Assembly (NCBI GenBank): GCA_944474755.1
Contig: OX104116.1
Location: 4,467,547 to 4,531,546 of the forward strand
Length of the DNA: 64,000 nt
Direction of reading: 5' to 3'
Source of the DNA: Limnoperna fortunei
Lineage: Eukaryota; Mollusca; Bivalvia; Mytilida; Modiolidae
Shown piece by piece: positions 63,801 to 64,000 of this stretch (position 1 is its first letter; each line of letters begins with the position of its first letter). Position numbers and translations under genes: made by a program. The notes beneath the pieces are model-generated. The model was not told the origin of the DNA. It worked only from the letters and a program-made list of their open reading frames with translations, and searched no databases.

Positions 63801-64000
63801 TGGAATGGATTTCTAATAGATCACTTAATATTTGCTTGCGCTTATTTTGTTCCTTCATTTGCGACATTTTACTAGCCTAGCTGTAATAATTCCCTTGCTG
63901 AAAATAAAAGAACACTGATTTGTGTCAAATGAAACCTGTTATTTTATATAAAAAAACAACATATTTTTGCATTCTTCTCAGTCAAATGTCATAAAGGCAA
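63801..64000. repeat. Non-satellite segment, copy 3, cut by the window end
   Basis: The first 200 bp of the segment, closely matching copies 1 and 2, with GATCACTTAATA for GATGACTTAATA, GAAAATAAAAG for GATAATAAAAG and GTGTCAAATG for GTGTCGAATG. It ends at AAAGGCAA where the window stops. Confidence 0.92.

Larger units (their letters stand above)
61506..64000. repeat. Composite higher-order repeat: 375-bp unique segment alternating with satellite D
   Basis: The unit is one non-satellite segment plus a block of 40-bp monomers. Segment starts are at about 61507, 62573 and 63801, giving unit lengths of 1,066 and 1,228 bp. The monomer blocks are 691 bp (61882-62572) and 854 bp (62947-63800); they share variant order at both ends and differ by about four monomers in the middle. 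The array evidently continues past the window. Confidence 0.93.

Overview
The window looks like eukaryotic, satellite-dominated, probably heterochromatic DNA, and no intact gene can be supported in it. About 85% is one tandem array of a 40-bp monomer, and most of the rest is three other unrelated tandem repeats. The background is AT-rich, with no operons or closely packed reading frames. An invertebrate, probably a mollusc, is my best guess. That rests on a repeat carrying a GGGAGATAACTC-like motif that I remember as common in molluscan DNA, and on a decayed ZNFX1-type helicase fragment. The species cannot be named from sequence alone.

Layout, left to right. 1-190: unique flank with a hairpin. 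191-3488: satellite A, a 56-bp monomer, interrupted at 694-1601 by a 908-bp transposon. The transposon has inverted ends and a clean TA target duplication. To its right the monomers are organised as a 170-bp higher-order repeat. 3489-4451: unique DNA with one stray satellite A remnant. 4452-4780: satellite B, about 48 bp, seven copies. 4889-5178: a MITE-like inverted-end element. 5500-5614: a doubtful, frameshifted exon on the minus strand. 5726-7358: satellite C, a 68-bp unit that is an old dimer of 34 bp. 7711-8379: a decayed, internally deleted ZNFX1-like helicase pseudogene on the minus strand.

8427-61505: satellite D, roughly 1,300 head-to-tail 40-bp monomers. It is not a simple array. 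Variant monomers recur at offsets of 720, 6,200, 6,707, 16,853, 1,555, about 800-880 and about 2,400-2,750 bp, showing repeated block duplication at several scales. From 61506 to the window end the array changes style: a 375-bp non-satellite segment alternates with blocks of 40-bp monomers, giving a composite repeat of 1.07-1.23 kb (two full segments and a third cut by the window end).

The reading frames of about 65 codons inside satellite D are by-products of the repeat and are not annotated as genes. The points most worth following up are the nested organisation of satellite D, the capture of a unique segment into it, the precise transposon insertion in satellite A, and the helicase pseudogene next to the satellite edge.
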